From assembly GCA_937877655.1 (NCBI GenBank), contig CALFJC010000063.1:37207-101206 (forward strand): a stretch of 64,000 nt of DNA, read 5' to 3'. Source of the stretch: an uncultured Selenomonadales bacterium. GTDB taxonomy: Bacteria > Bacillota > Negativicutes > Selenomonadales > Selenomonadaceae. Shown here piece by piece: positions 17,275 to 24,834 of this stretch. Position numbers and translations under genes: made by a program. Below the pieces are notes generated by a model. It saw nothing but the letters and a program-made list of their open reading frames with translations, was not told the DNA's origin and searched no databases. Position 1 is the first letter of the stretch; every line of letters begins with the position of its first letter.

Positions 17275-17308
17275 CTAGTTCCTAGTTCCTGATTCCTAGT
17301 TCCTATTC
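17275..17308. repeat. Heptanucleotide tract, CTAGTTC type
   Basis: Units CTAGTTC, CTAGTTC, CTGATTC, CTAGTTC and a partial fifth, in exact register, ending at the ribosome site of the GTPase gene. The same unit sequence occurs at 53135-53176 beside repeat copy D. Confidence 0.8.
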
Positions 17309-17322
17309 GGAGGTTTTTGTCC

Positions 17323-18480
17323 GTGTTTAATTCCCAAAATTCGATTGCCGTTTGTCCGCATTGCCTAAGAAAAATCAAGCTGAAAGATCTGAAATTTTTT
17401 TGCGTCCCCGATGAAGACAATCGCCACGAAGTTCACTTATCTTTTGTCGACAAAATAAAAAATCGCCTGCCCGTCTGCCGAAGAAAATTTTGCAGAAATC
17501 ACGGCTTGACGATCCGCGAGGCATTTTGCAAACATTGCGGAGAAAAACTCCCGCCGCAAATTTTGTTCCACGATAAATTTTTGAGTTTCTGCGCGGTCGG
17601 AGTTTCGGGCGCGGGCAAATCAAGTTACATGACTACTCTTCTTCACGAATTAAAATATTCGGGGTTGCCGTGGGTTTTGCAGGCAATGGACGTTGAAACA
17701 ACGCAACGCGCTCTGATAAATGAACAAAATGTTTACGAGGCGCGGCATTGTTTGGAAGGAACACAGGCGGGCATCTCTCCCAAGCCGCAACTTTGGACAA
17801 TCCTCGATAACTCAAAAAAAGGCGAAAAAATTCCGACTTACGCGCTGACAATTTACGACGGCGCGGGCGAAGACTGCGAACACATAGATTATACGCCGCT
17901 TGATTCAAAAATCAGTTTGTATCTTTCGGGCGCGAGAATGCTCTTGATTATGTTTGATCCGCTTTTGCTGTCGAGTGTTCGCAGTGAAATTCGTTTTGAA
18001 ACTCTCAACGCGTCAATGGCAACCGAACGACAGACGAGCGCACCCGCCAATATGGTTAATATGGTTAATTCGCTGTCGAATTATATCAGACGAAATTGCA
18101 ACATTCCGCCCGGCAAAAAGATTGACCGCCGCGCCGCCGTCGTCATTACAAAACTCGACGCCCTTACCGAAATGCTTAACGGTTTCAGTTCCGACGCCGC
18201 CATTTTAAAAGAAAGTCCGCACATAAAAAATCAGGGCTTTGTTGAGGCGGACAGCAAAATGGTTGATTTGGAAATTCGCGATTGGCTCACGCGGCAGGGC
18301 GAAACGGCTTTTCTCGGAGCAATAGACGCAAATTTTAAGGACGTCAGAGTTTTCGGCGTCTCAAGTTTCGGCAGACCGCCCGATATTCATAAACGCCTTG
18401 CCAGAGTTCGTCCGCACAGAGTTTTGGATCCCTTAATGTGGATGCTCGCCGGCGAAGGCATTATCCCCACAATTTCTTAA
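17323..18480 (+). CDS. Zinc-ribbon GTPase of the TRAFAC type
   Basis: A 385-residue P-loop GTPase. Residues 11-72 hold three cysteine pairs (CPHC at 11, C52/C57, CKHC at 69) that look like zinc ribbons. The G-domain has G1 GVSGAGKS (93-100), a possible switch I threonine at 147, G3 DGAG (179-182), G4 TKLD (276-279) and a G5-like GVSS. The arrangement, with long inserts and an N-terminal ribbon, resembles the GTPases placed next to Hsp70-like proteins in NTP-dependent conflict operons; that link is inferred. I choose GTG at 17323, 9 bases after CGGAGG, over a TTG only 3 bases from it. Its last codons are copied twice downstream by the tandem duplication. Confidence 0.85.
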   Translation: MFNSQNSIAVCPHCLRKIKLKDLKFFCVPDEDNRHEVHLSFVDKIKNRLPVCRRKFCRNHGLTIREAFCKHCGEKLPPQILFHDKFLSFCAVGVSGAGKSSYMTTLLHELKYSGLPWVLQAMDVETTQRALINEQNVYEARHCLEGTQAGISPKPQLWTILDNSKKGEKIPTYALTIYDGAGEDCEHIDYTPLDSKISLYLSGARMLLIMFDPLLLSSVRSEIRFETLNASMATERQTSAPANMVNMVNSLSNYIRRNCNIPPGKKIDRRAAVVITKLDALTEMLNGFSSDAAILKESPHIKNQGFVEADSKMVDLEIRDWLTRQGETAFLGAIDANFKDVRVFGVSSFGRPPDIHKRLARVRPHRVLDPLMWMLAGEGIIPTIS

Positions 18481-18495
18481 AAAGGAGTTGACAAC

Positions 18496-18633
18496 GTGTC
18501 AGAAAAAGACATCAAGCGCATTTTAAAGCCCGTTAATCTCACGATTGAAAAATTTTTGCCGATAAATCGGACGCTGTTGTATTTTGTCAATGAAAAAGCT
18601 GTCGGCAAAGGAATTATCCCCACAATTTCTTAA
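18496..18633 (+). CDS. Micro-gene 1: truncated copy of the coiled-coil gene fused to the GTPase tail
   Basis: A 45-codon frame starting GTG behind AAAGGAG. Residues 1-38 match the N-terminus of the 215-residue protein with several substitutions; the last seven are the GTPase C-terminus. It is translatable as it stands, but may be a by-product of duplication. Confidence 0.4.
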   Translation: MSEKDIKRILKPVNLTIEKFLPINRTLLYFVNEKAVGKGIIPTIS

Positions 18634-18648
18634 AAAGGAGTTGACAAC

Positions 18649-18786
18649 GTGTCAGAAAAAGACATCAAGCGCATTTTAAAGCCCGTTAATCTCACGATTG
18701 AAAAATTTTTGCCGATAAATCGGACGCTGTTGTATTTTGTCAATGAAAAAGCTGTCGGCAAAGGAATTATCCCCACAATTTCTTAA
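18649..18786 (+). CDS. Micro-gene 2: identical to micro-gene 1
   Basis: An exact second copy, one repeat period downstream, with the same ribosome site and start. Identity of the two units points to a recent duplication or ongoing homogenisation. Confidence 0.4.
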   Translation: MSEKDIKRILKPVNLTIEKFLPINRTLLYFVNEKAVGKGIIPTIS

Positions 18787-18801
18787 AAAGGAGTTGACAA
18801 C

Positions 18802-19449
18802 GTGTTAGAAAAGGACATCAAGCGTATTTTAAAGCCCATTAATCTTACGATTGAAAAACTCGTGCCGACAAATCGGACGCTCTTGGATTTTGTCAATGAA
18901 AAAGCTGTCGGCAGAGGCACTAAGCGTTCGATTTACAAAATTAAATTTCTGGAGAAGGCGGAGAAGAGCAGTTATCAAGTTATCGGCGTTACCATCATTG
19001 AGTTCGAGAAACATTTAAAAAATCTGCAACTCGGCAAGGCGGACGAAGATTTTTTGCTCAATCAAGCCAGAAAACTTCTTTCCGACGCAAAAAATCAAAT
19101 CGAAAAAGTTTATGGCGAAGTTCGCCGCTACATTGTCACGAAGGAATTGCGCAATGATTGCTTGAAAGAACATTTCCGCAAAATTCCTTCCATGAATGAC
19201 GCCCAAAACGACGCCATTTCCAAAGAAATTTTTTCGATAGCGATTGAGGAAGTCAACAAGAGCGAAAATCATAACATTGAGGACGTCGAGCAGGAATTTG
19301 ACAAGATTAATTACATTGCGACCGCACTTTTCAATATTGCCGCCGCCAATTCCGCGCCGCCGCCCGTCGAAGAAAAGAAAAGTGCTCCGAAACCCGCCGC
19401 CGAACCCAAAAAGGCTCAGAAAAAATCTTTCCTCGACAGATTTTTTTAA
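18802..19449 (+). CDS. Unknown helical protein of the GTPase/Hsp70 cluster
   Basis: A 215-residue soluble, charged, mostly helical protein. Residues 1-170 are compact and alpha-helical; about 178-205 is a Pro/Ala/Lys linker; the C-terminus ends in KSFLDRFF, which looks like a short docking motif. GTG start behind AAAGGAG. Its N-terminal 38 residues are the parent of the two micro-genes upstream, which carry the same start region with changes such as SEKD for LEKD. It follows the GTPase gene and precedes an exported protein by 13 bases, so it is probably part of the same unit. No family recognised. Confidence 0.75.
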   Translation: MLEKDIKRILKPINLTIEKLVPTNRTLLDFVNEKAVGRGTKRSIYKIKFLEKAEKSSYQVIGVTIIEFEKHLKNLQLGKADEDFLLNQARKLLSDAKNQIEKVYGEVRRYIVTKELRNDCLKEHFRKIPSMNDAQNDAISKEIFSIAIEEVNKSENHNIEDVEQEFDKINYIATALFNIAAANSAPPPVEEKKSAPKPAAEPKKAQKKSFLDRFF

Positions 19450-19462
19450 GGAGTGACTTCGT

Positions 19463-20053
19463 TTGAAGAAATTTTTATCTGCACTTATAATTTTAATGAT
19501 TTTTACAACGACCTGCGCGGCGGCAGAAAAAAATCCCGTAAGAATTGCCCGCCTGCCCATAATTTTTAAAAGTTCCGTTCCCGATGTCGAAACCTGCGCG
19601 GAACTTGAAATGAAAATTGCGCGAGCCGTTCACATTCCCATGAATAAAACTCTGCAAGTCGCAGATTATCTTTCGCCCGAAAAATCCGCGCAGGCTCTCA
19701 ACGACATTTGGCAAAAAATGCGCGCCGAAAATAAAAAAGCCCGCCTTTCAGACGCAATGAGACCGCTCGCCGAAAATCTCGACGCCGATATTATCGTTTG
19801 CCCCGTTCTTTTGACTTACAGCCAACATGTAAGTAATTTTTCCGGTTTCGGCGAAACTTATCTGCACAGTTCAGCCCGCGCAGAGTTAATCGTTTACGAC
19901 CGCCGCACCGATAATCTGATTGATAAAAAAGTTTCGCGCATGTATCACGACGTTTTGAGTACGACGGGCACGGCAGATTATCTCGCAAAAATTTGTTTCG
20001 ATAAAATCATTGACGATTCAAAGCTCCGACAACTTATCATGAGCATCAAGTAA
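19463..20053 (+). CDS. Exported protein of unknown function
   Basis: A 196-residue protein with a clear signal peptide (KKFLSALIILMIFTTTCAAA, cleavage about residue 21). There is a cysteine in the signal region but no proper lipobox. The mature part is alpha/beta-like, with LDADIIVCPVLLTY and a YDRRTDNLIDKKVS stretch, reminiscent of small periplasmic proteins that sense or bind at the envelope. TTG start behind AAGGAG. As the last gene before a terminator in the chaperone/GTPase run, it suggests the system reaches the envelope. Family not recognised. Confidence 0.72.
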   Translation: MKKFLSALIILMIFTTTCAAAEKNPVRIARLPIIFKSSVPDVETCAELEMKIARAVHIPMNKTLQVADYLSPEKSAQALNDIWQKMRAENKKARLSDAMRPLAENLDADIIVCPVLLTYSQHVSNFSGFGETYLHSSARAELIVYDRRTDNLIDKKVSRMYHDVLSTTGTADYLAKICFDKIIDDSKLRQLIMSIK

Positions 20054-20061
20054 AAAAAAAT

Positions 20062-20092
20062 TTCCCCGTCAATCGCGGCGGGGATTTTTTTA
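20062..20092 (+). terminator. Terminator after the chaperone/GTPase cluster
   Basis: CCCCG...CGGGG hairpin followed by a T-run, and preceded by an A-run, so it may also serve narK, which ends from the other side. Confidence 0.75.
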
Positions 20093-20110
20093 TGCGAGAG
20101 AGATTTTTTT

Positions 20111-21454
20111 TCAGCATTTTATGCCCGAATTCGGACGAGCATAGAAAATCCATGTGATAATCAGCGTTATGACCGTGAAAGCTATCAAAACATAGAAAGC
20201 AGGCGTGACAATTTCAAAATTCGAGTAAGACCAGCCGAAAATTTTCGGGATAAGGAACGCGCCGTAAGCCGCAATCGCCGCCGTGAAACCCGTAACCAAC
20301 GAGGAATGGAACGGATTGTTAAAAATGTAAGGAATCATGCGGAAGGACGCGCCGTTTACAAAGCCCGTCGTCAAAAACAGCAATAAAAACGCCGCAAAGA
20401 ACATTACAAAGCTGTGCGCCTGCAAGCCGACCAAAACAATTCCGATTGACGCAAGCATTAACAGCAATGAATAAAAAGTTACCTTCGAGCCGCTGTTAAA
20501 TTTGTCTGCAAGCCAGCCGCCAACCGGTCTCATGCCCGCGCCGATAAACGGTCCGAGAAATGCTCCCCATGCCATGCTGACTTCTGGAAATTCATTGTTC
20601 AAAAGCAACATCAACGCCGCCGAATATCCGATAAATTGTCCGAAGCCGCAAGTGTAAATCCAAGTCATCAGCCATGTGTGCTTGTTGCCGAAAATCGACA
20701 GAATACTTTTTGGACTTTGACGCGGTAAAGGCAAATTGTCCATGAAAATCCAAATTAAAACGAGCGTTAAGACCGTCGGAACCGCCCATGCGTAGCAAAC
20801 CGATTGAATATACACTTCCGCGCCTGTTTTTACGTTTATCAGCGGATCTCCGAACAATCCGCCGAAACTCATGCCCAATAATATCGGAGCCGTCAAATAA
20901 ATCAGCGAGACGCCCAAATTTCCTACGCCCGCATTGATTCCCAACGCCAATCCTTTATTTTTTTTCGGAAAAAAGAACCCGATATTCGCCATTGACGAAG
21001 AAAAATTGCCGCCCGCTATTCCTATCAGCGCAACCAACATAAAAAGTTCGTCGTAAGTCGTCGAAGTGTCTTGCAACGCCGTGCCGAGCCCGATTATCGG
21101 CAAAAGTAAAAGTGCTGTCGAAAATAATGTCCAATTTTTTCCGCCCAAAAGCCCCGGCATGTATGTATAAAATAATCTGCACGTCGCGCCGACCAAGCCC
21201 GGCAATGATGCCAACGTAAATATTTCCGCCTGCGAAAAATTGAATCCGATTTGATTTAACTGCGCCGCGATTGTCGCCCAAAGCGTCCAAACCACAAATG
21301 ACAGCGTCAGAGCCCATGTTGACGTGTAAAGATTTTGTTTCGCGATTTTCTCCCCAAATTTTTTCCAGAACGCCTCGTTTTCGGGATCCCATTTCGCCAA
21401 AATCTGCTTCCGCGTCGGGTTTTCGCCCAGCGACTTCAAAACATCCTCTGCCAT
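20111..21454 (-). CDS. narK: NarK-type nitrate/nitrite transporter (MFS)
   Basis: A 447-residue, 12-helix major facilitator of the nitrate/nitrite porter family in the inner membrane. The nitrate signature is present: GIAGGNFSSSMANIGFFFP and ALGINAGVGNLGVS, with the second signature-like stretch after helix 10 (FVNGASFRMIPYIF). The N-terminal cytoplasmic part has about 40 residues before the first helix. ATG start behind AAGGAGTG. It is transcribed away from fnr; a FNR box lies 57 bases upstream, centred 41.5 bases before the inferred start of transcription, which fits direct activation without oxygen. No nitrate reductase is in the window. Confidence 0.9.
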   Translation of the reverse strand: MAEDVLKSLGENPTRKQILAKWDPENEAFWKKFGEKIAKQNLYTSTWALTLSFVVWTLWATIAAQLNQIGFNFSQAEIFTLASLPGLVGATCRLFYTYMPGLLGGKNWTLFSTALLLLPIIGLGTALQDTSTTYDELFMLVALIGIAGGNFSSSMANIGFFFPKKNKGLALGINAGVGNLGVSLIYLTAPILLGMSFGGLFGDPLINVKTGAEVYIQSVCYAWAVPTVLTLVLIWIFMDNLPLPRQSPKSILSIFGNKHTWLMTWIYTCGFGQFIGYSAALMLLLNNEFPEVSMAWGAFLGPFIGAGMRPVGGWLADKFNSGSKVTFYSLLLMLASIGIVLVGLQAHSFVMFFAAFLLLFLTTGFVNGASFRMIPYIFNNPFHSSLVTGFTAAIAAYGAFLIPKIFGWSYSNFEIVTPAFYVLIAFTVITLIITWIFYARPNSGIKC

Positions 21455-21510
21455 TCAAATCACTCCTTCATTTTTTCCCCCAAGTATAAAAAAAATTTTT
21501 TCCCGTGTAA

Positions 21511-21524
21511 GTGATAAGAATCAC
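21511..21524. promoter_or_regulatory. FNR box between narK and fnr
   Basis: GTGATAAGAATCAC fits the FNR consensus TTGATN4ATCAA at 8 of 10 positions and is a perfect inverted repeat outside the centre. On the minus strand a TATACT -10 box (21488-21483) puts it at -41.5 for narK. On the plus strand TATAAA (21546-21551) puts it at about -40.5 for fnr. Both are class II activator positions. Confidence 0.8.
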
Positions 21525-21560
21525 ACTGCTTGCCAAAATCACAGGTATAAAATGCGGTTA

Positions 21561-21588
21561 GGAATGAGGAATCAGGAACTAGTAGGAA
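21561..21588. repeat. Heptanucleotide tract in the fnr leader
   Basis: GGAATGA, GGAATCA, GGAACTA, GTAGGAA: units of seven beginning about at the inferred transcription start of fnr and ending just before its GGAGG site. Confidence 0.65.
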
Positions 21589-21609
21589 TTTTTTGGAGGC
21601 GCAATTTTA

Positions 21610-22284
21610 ATGGATTCGATGATTCGACAGTTCTATGAGATACCCGGCAAGATTGTTGAACTCAAAAGCGGCGAATACCTTTTTCACGAAGGAGATCACG
21701 CAAAATATTTTTACTTTGTGCGGAGCGGTCAAATTTTTATCACGAAATTTGCCGAAAGCGGACGAGTTTTGTCGCTAAGGTTGGCGACTCGCGGAAGTAT
21801 CATCGGCGAGCTCCCGCTTTACGAAGAAAATCCCGTTTATATCTTCAACGCCATTGCTCAAAGCGATTCTGAAGTTTATGCAATAGAATTTCCCACTTTG
21901 CACAGCTATTTGGAGAAAAAACCCGCGTTTGCCATCGCTCTGCTGAAAATTTTAAGCATTCACATGCGAAAACAACACTCAAAGTTCCGCGATTTGGTTT
22001 TATACGGAAAAAAGGGCGCGATTTACTCCACTTTGATTCGTTTTGCCAACAGTTACGGGCAGGAAGTCGATAACGGCATTTTAATTACCGTTCCTTTGAC
22101 GAATCAGGAGCTTGCAAACTACTCCGCAACCGCCAGAGAGAGTTTAAACCGCATGTTAAGCGATTTGCGGCGGCAAAATGTAATTGAAATGCGCGACGGG
22201 CTGATTTTTATTCGTGACATTGACTTTTTAAAGCGCGAAATTCAATGCGAGAATTGCGGGCGCGAAATTTGCAACATTGAGTAG
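21610..22284 (+). CDS. fnr: Fnr-type oxygen-responsive regulator (Crp/Fnr family)
   Basis: A 224-residue Crp/Fnr protein: cyclic-nucleotide-like beta barrel (about 15-120), long dimer helix, and a winged helix (LTNQELANYSATARESLNRM at about 160-180) for DNA. There is no N-terminal cysteine cluster as in E. coli FNR. Instead the C-terminus carries C213, C216 and C221 (CX2CX4C), the spacing that binds the oxygen-labile 4Fe-4S cluster in Bacillus subtilis Fnr. This makes it an anaerobic activator, with narK and itself as likely targets through the shared box. ATG start behind TTGGAGG. Confidence 0.88.
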   Translation: MDSMIRQFYEIPGKIVELKSGEYLFHEGDHAKYFYFVRSGQIFITKFAESGRVLSLRLATRGSIIGELPLYEENPVYIFNAIAQSDSEVYAIEFPTLHSYLEKKPAFAIALLKILSIHMRKQHSKFRDLVLYGKKGAIYSTLIRFANSYGQEVDNGILITVPLTNQELANYSATARESLNRMLSDLRRQNVIEMRDGLIFIRDIDFLKREIQCENCGREICNIE

Positions 22285-22316
22285 TTCAAAACCGTTTTTA
22301 ACTCAAAATTACTCAT

Positions 22317-22363
22317 AAAAAAAGTTCACAAGCTGATTTTTATCGCTCGTGAACTTTTTTTTT
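22317..22363. terminator. Bidirectional terminator between fnr and the GGDEF gene
   Basis: AAAAAAAGTTCAC and GTGAACTTTTTTT form a long stem around a 19-base loop, with A- and T-runs on either side, so it can stop transcription in both directions. Confidence 0.85.
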
Positions 22364-22368
22364 GCTGA

Positions 22369-23310
22369 TTAGCTCTGTTTTGCCGTCTCATTAACGCTGA
22401 ATCCGTTTCGTCCTTGAGTTTTAACCACGTAAACCGATTTATCCGCCGTTTCAAAGATTTTTGAGTAATTTTTTTCCGTGCCGCTGAATATTTTAATACC
22501 AATACTCGCCGAAATCCTCAAATCTTTGTCCGAATATAAATTTTGCGCCGCTTTTATTACCGTCCGCGCTTTTTCAGTCACAAAATCATTGTCGGGAACA
22601 TTTTTAAGCAGAATAACAAACTCATCTCCGCCAAATCGCCCGATTATGCTGTCCGTATCAAAAATTTCGCGAAGTTCATCCGCAAATCGCCTTAAAATTA
22701 AGTCTCCGAATTGATGTCCGCGTGTATCGTTCGCTTTTTTGAAATTATCCAAGTCAATCACGAACATTGCCGCATTTTTTCCTTCAGAAAGGCTCTGAAT
22801 GTATTCGTTGCATCTGTTTTCAAAGGTTATTTTGTTCAAAAGACCCGTGAGTTTGTCCGTTTCAGAATTTCGTTTGTAAAAATCCCGCGATTCGCTGAGT
22901 TGAAGATTTATCGCCTTTATTTTTTCCAAATCAAGTGCCGCGCCGCGAAGTTTCATCAATTCCGTTATATCATCAAACAAAACGATTATTCCGAGCGGTT
23001 CATTATCAAATTTCAACGACGAAGTGAGTATATGAATGTGTTTTATCTCCGTGCCGGTAAAATATTGAACGATTTTTTCATATCTGCGGCTCGAATCGTA
23101 AATAACTTCCAAAATAATTTGATTGAAGTCGTCATTCTCGCTGTACTCAAAAAAACATTCCGCAAGAGGTTTATTGACCAATTCTGATTCATTTTTGCCG
23201 AGAATTTCAGTCGCCGCAGGATTTACATACAATATTTTACCTTTTTGGAGATAAATCACGCCGTTTGATATTCCGCTAAGAATTTCTCTGTAAAAAATTT
23301 CATTATTCAT
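22369..23310 (-). CDS. PAS-GGDEF diguanylate cyclase
   Basis: A 313-residue cytoplasmic protein. Residues 1-120 form a PAS domain (GVIYLQKGKILYVNPAATEIL, then LGIIVLFDDITE), about 120-145 a coiled-coil signalling helix, and 145-313 a GGDEF domain with DKLTGLLNK, DLDNFKKANDTRGHQFGD and RFGGDEF. The catalytic GGDEF is intact, so c-di-GMP synthesis from two GTP is expected. The RXXD product-inhibition site is not present (the position reads FDTD). No membrane segment. It lies 18 bases after mobAB and could be co-transcribed with it. The PAS ligand is unknown. Confidence 0.88.
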   Translation of the reverse strand: MNNEIFYREILSGISNGVIYLQKGKILYVNPAATEILGKNESELVNKPLAECFFEYSENDDFNQIILEVIYDSSRRYEKIVQYFTGTEIKHIHILTSSLKFDNEPLGIIVLFDDITELMKLRGAALDLEKIKAINLQLSESRDFYKRNSETDKLTGLLNKITFENRCNEYIQSLSEGKNAAMFVIDLDNFKKANDTRGHQFGDLILRRFADELREIFDTDSIIGRFGGDEFVILLKNVPDNDFVTEKARTVIKAAQNLYSDKDLRISASIGIKIFSGTEKNYSKIFETADKSVYVVKTQGRNGFSVNETAKQS

Positions 23311-23328
23311 AATTAGTTATCCACCTTT

Positions 23329-24402
23329 TTAAATTCTCGCAAGGAATTTGCAAATTTTTTCGGCTGAAACCATGTCATTTATATCGAATTGATAAATTTC
23401 ATCGGATTTTTGCGGCTCGCTCGTGAAAATCGCGGCTATTTTTTCATCTCTAATCACTTCTCCATTACCGCGCCATAACGAAATGGCAGGAAATGTTCCG
23501 TGTGTGCGGCTCTCCGTCAAAATCAGATCGACATTCATTTTCTCCGCGATTTTTAAGAAATTTTCGCGCTCCATTGTCTTTTCTATCAAAAAATAGCCGC
23601 TCGGCGAGACAACCGCAACGCTTTTTGCGCCTGCCGATTGAAATTTCCAAGAATCCTTGCCTTCAACGTCGATATTGAACCCATGCGCGTCACTTTTTAT
23701 TACTCCGACAGAAATTCCTTGCACGGAAAAGATTTTGACAATTTTTTCTATAAAAGTTGTCTTGCCCGTGCCCGATGAAGGCGCGACGATTGAAATTATC
23801 GGCGTCCGATAGAGATTTTCGGCTCGTCCGCGTGCCAAACATAAATCTGCGCGGGTATTGACGTTGAAAAAGCATTCTTCACTTGAAATTTCCACGATCT
23901 CATGCGGAATTTTCTTTACCGCCGAAAAAATTTTTCGCTGTCCGCTTAAAAGTTCGCTTAAAAACATTTCGGCAAGATTTTTTCTGTAAAATGCCGCCAA
24001 CATTTGACGCCGCCTGTCGACTTCAGGGATTATCGCCTGCGCGGAAGAAAATTTCATCATCGGCTTTAAAATTTCAAAGTCAAAAAACGGCATGTCGGCT
24101 GAAATTGCCAATGCCCACTCTGTTTTTATGTTTTTTAGCCCGTTTGCAATGCCCGATAACGCGCCCGCATCTTTTATCTCGTCGATTAGCATTTTCGCGC
24201 CGTATTTCTCCGACAAAATCTTCAGCGAAGGTAAATTTTCTTCGACGCATAAAAATTTTTCAGCAAAATCAAATGCGGAAGCTTTTCGCAAAATATTTTC
24301 CAACATTCCGATGCCGCCGACTTCGACAAATCGTTTATCGGTTCCGAGACGCGAACTTTTTCCGCCCGCGATTATCAACAGCGATAAATTTTTGAAATCC
24401 AA
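23329..24402 (-). CDS. mobAB: MobA-MobB fusion (molybdenum cofactor guanylyltransferase and adaptor)
   Basis: A 357-residue fusion. Residues 1-190 are MobA (LLIIAGGKSSRLGTDKR nucleotide-binding loop, SADMPF metal/GTP region), which attaches GMP to molybdopterin to form MGD. Residues about 200-357 are MobB with a Walker A loop (VAPSSGTGKTTF), which binds GTP and helps deliver the cofactor. The presence of MobA implies an MGD-type enzyme such as nitrate or formate reductase elsewhere in the genome. It fits with narK and with the moco operon at 37-41 kb. ATG start behind GGAGGA. Confidence 0.9.
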   Translation of the reverse strand: MDFKNLSLLIIAGGKSSRLGTDKRFVEVGGIGMLENILRKASAFDFAEKFLCVEENLPSLKILSEKYGAKMLIDEIKDAGALSGIANGLKNIKTEWALAISADMPFFDFEILKPMMKFSSAQAIIPEVDRRRQMLAAFYRKNLAEMFLSELLSGQRKIFSAVKKIPHEIVEISSEECFFNVNTRADLCLARGRAENLYRTPIISIVAPSSGTGKTTFIEKIVKIFSVQGISVGVIKSDAHGFNIDVEGKDSWKFQSAGAKSVAVVSPSGYFLIEKTMERENFLKIAEKMNVDLILTESRTHGTFPAISLWRGNGEVIRDEKIAAIFTSEPQKSDEIYQFDINDMVSAEKICKFLARI

Positions 24403-24445
24403 AATCAGAATCCTCCTTCATACAAATTTGAATATATTTTAACAC

Positions 24446-24486
24446 AAAAAAACCCTTACGACATAGTTGCCGAAGGGATTTTTTTA
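24446..24486 (-). terminator. Terminator after the first double-glycine peptide gene
   Basis: On the minus strand CCCTTCGGCA / TGTCGTAAGGG pairs with one mismatch and G-U pairs and is followed by a T-run. The same hairpin style follows the second peptide gene. Confidence 0.75.
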
Positions 24487-24506
24487 GCATTTATTGCTGT
24501 AAATTA

Positions 24507-24815
24507 TCAGCGAATGATTTTGGTTCCGTTTTCTGCATCGAAATTTTTCCGGAAATCTTCGCGAGAAACAGTGTTACCGCTTTTGTCGGTGTAAATGTTG
24601 CCGTTGATTATGCCGCCGTTGTCTTTGTAGCCGGTGTAACCCATTTTGTGCAACATGTCGCGCACAGGAGCGGAGCTATATGATTGATCTTCCGTCAAAA
24701 GTCCGCGTTTGTAAAGCTCTTCGCCGTCAGCGTATGTTTCAAGCCTTGTGCCGCCCGCTACGCCGTCAAGTTCCTTTTCATTACAGAGTTTAGCAGAAAA
24801 AATTTTCTTTGGCAA
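24507..24815 (-). CDS. Double-glycine-leader peptide, copy 1
   Basis: A 102-residue precursor. The leader ends in NEKELDGVAGG, a double-glycine processing motif as used by peptidase-containing ABC exporters. The core of about 80 residues starts TRLETYADG and contains RDMLHKMGYTGYKDNGG; it has no cysteine. The start is TTG at 24815, 19 bases after the RND stop, aligning with the start of copy 2; a longer frame running into the RND gene is rejected. The core is nearly identical to the second copy at 36009-36320. The weak start and leader suggest this copy is carried along behind the RND operon. No matching exporter is seen in the window. Confidence 0.65.
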   Translation of the reverse strand: MPKKIFSAKLCNEKELDGVAGGTRLETYADGEELYKRGLLTEDQSYSSAPVRDMLHKMGYTGYKDNGGIINGNIYTDKSGNTVSREDFRKNFDAENGTKIIR

Positions 24816-24834
24816 CGAAAAACCTATTACGGCT

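Larger units (their letters stand above)
18481..18786 (+). repeat. Two identical 153-bp tandem repeats
   Basis: 18481-18633 and 18634-18786 are identical as far as I can read. Each holds a ribosome site (AAAGGAG), the first 38 codons of a diverged copy of the next gene, and then, after a short GGC-rich homology, the last seven codons and stop of the GTPase gene (ending GIIPTIS). The period of 153 is exact at three stop codons (18480, 18633, 18786). This accounts for the 321-base stretch between the two genes. Confidence 0.95.

Noticed and set aside
18481..18786. Possible CRISPR array.
   Set aside because: Two adjacent 153-base copies without spacers, containing coding sequence; not a CRISPR arrangement.
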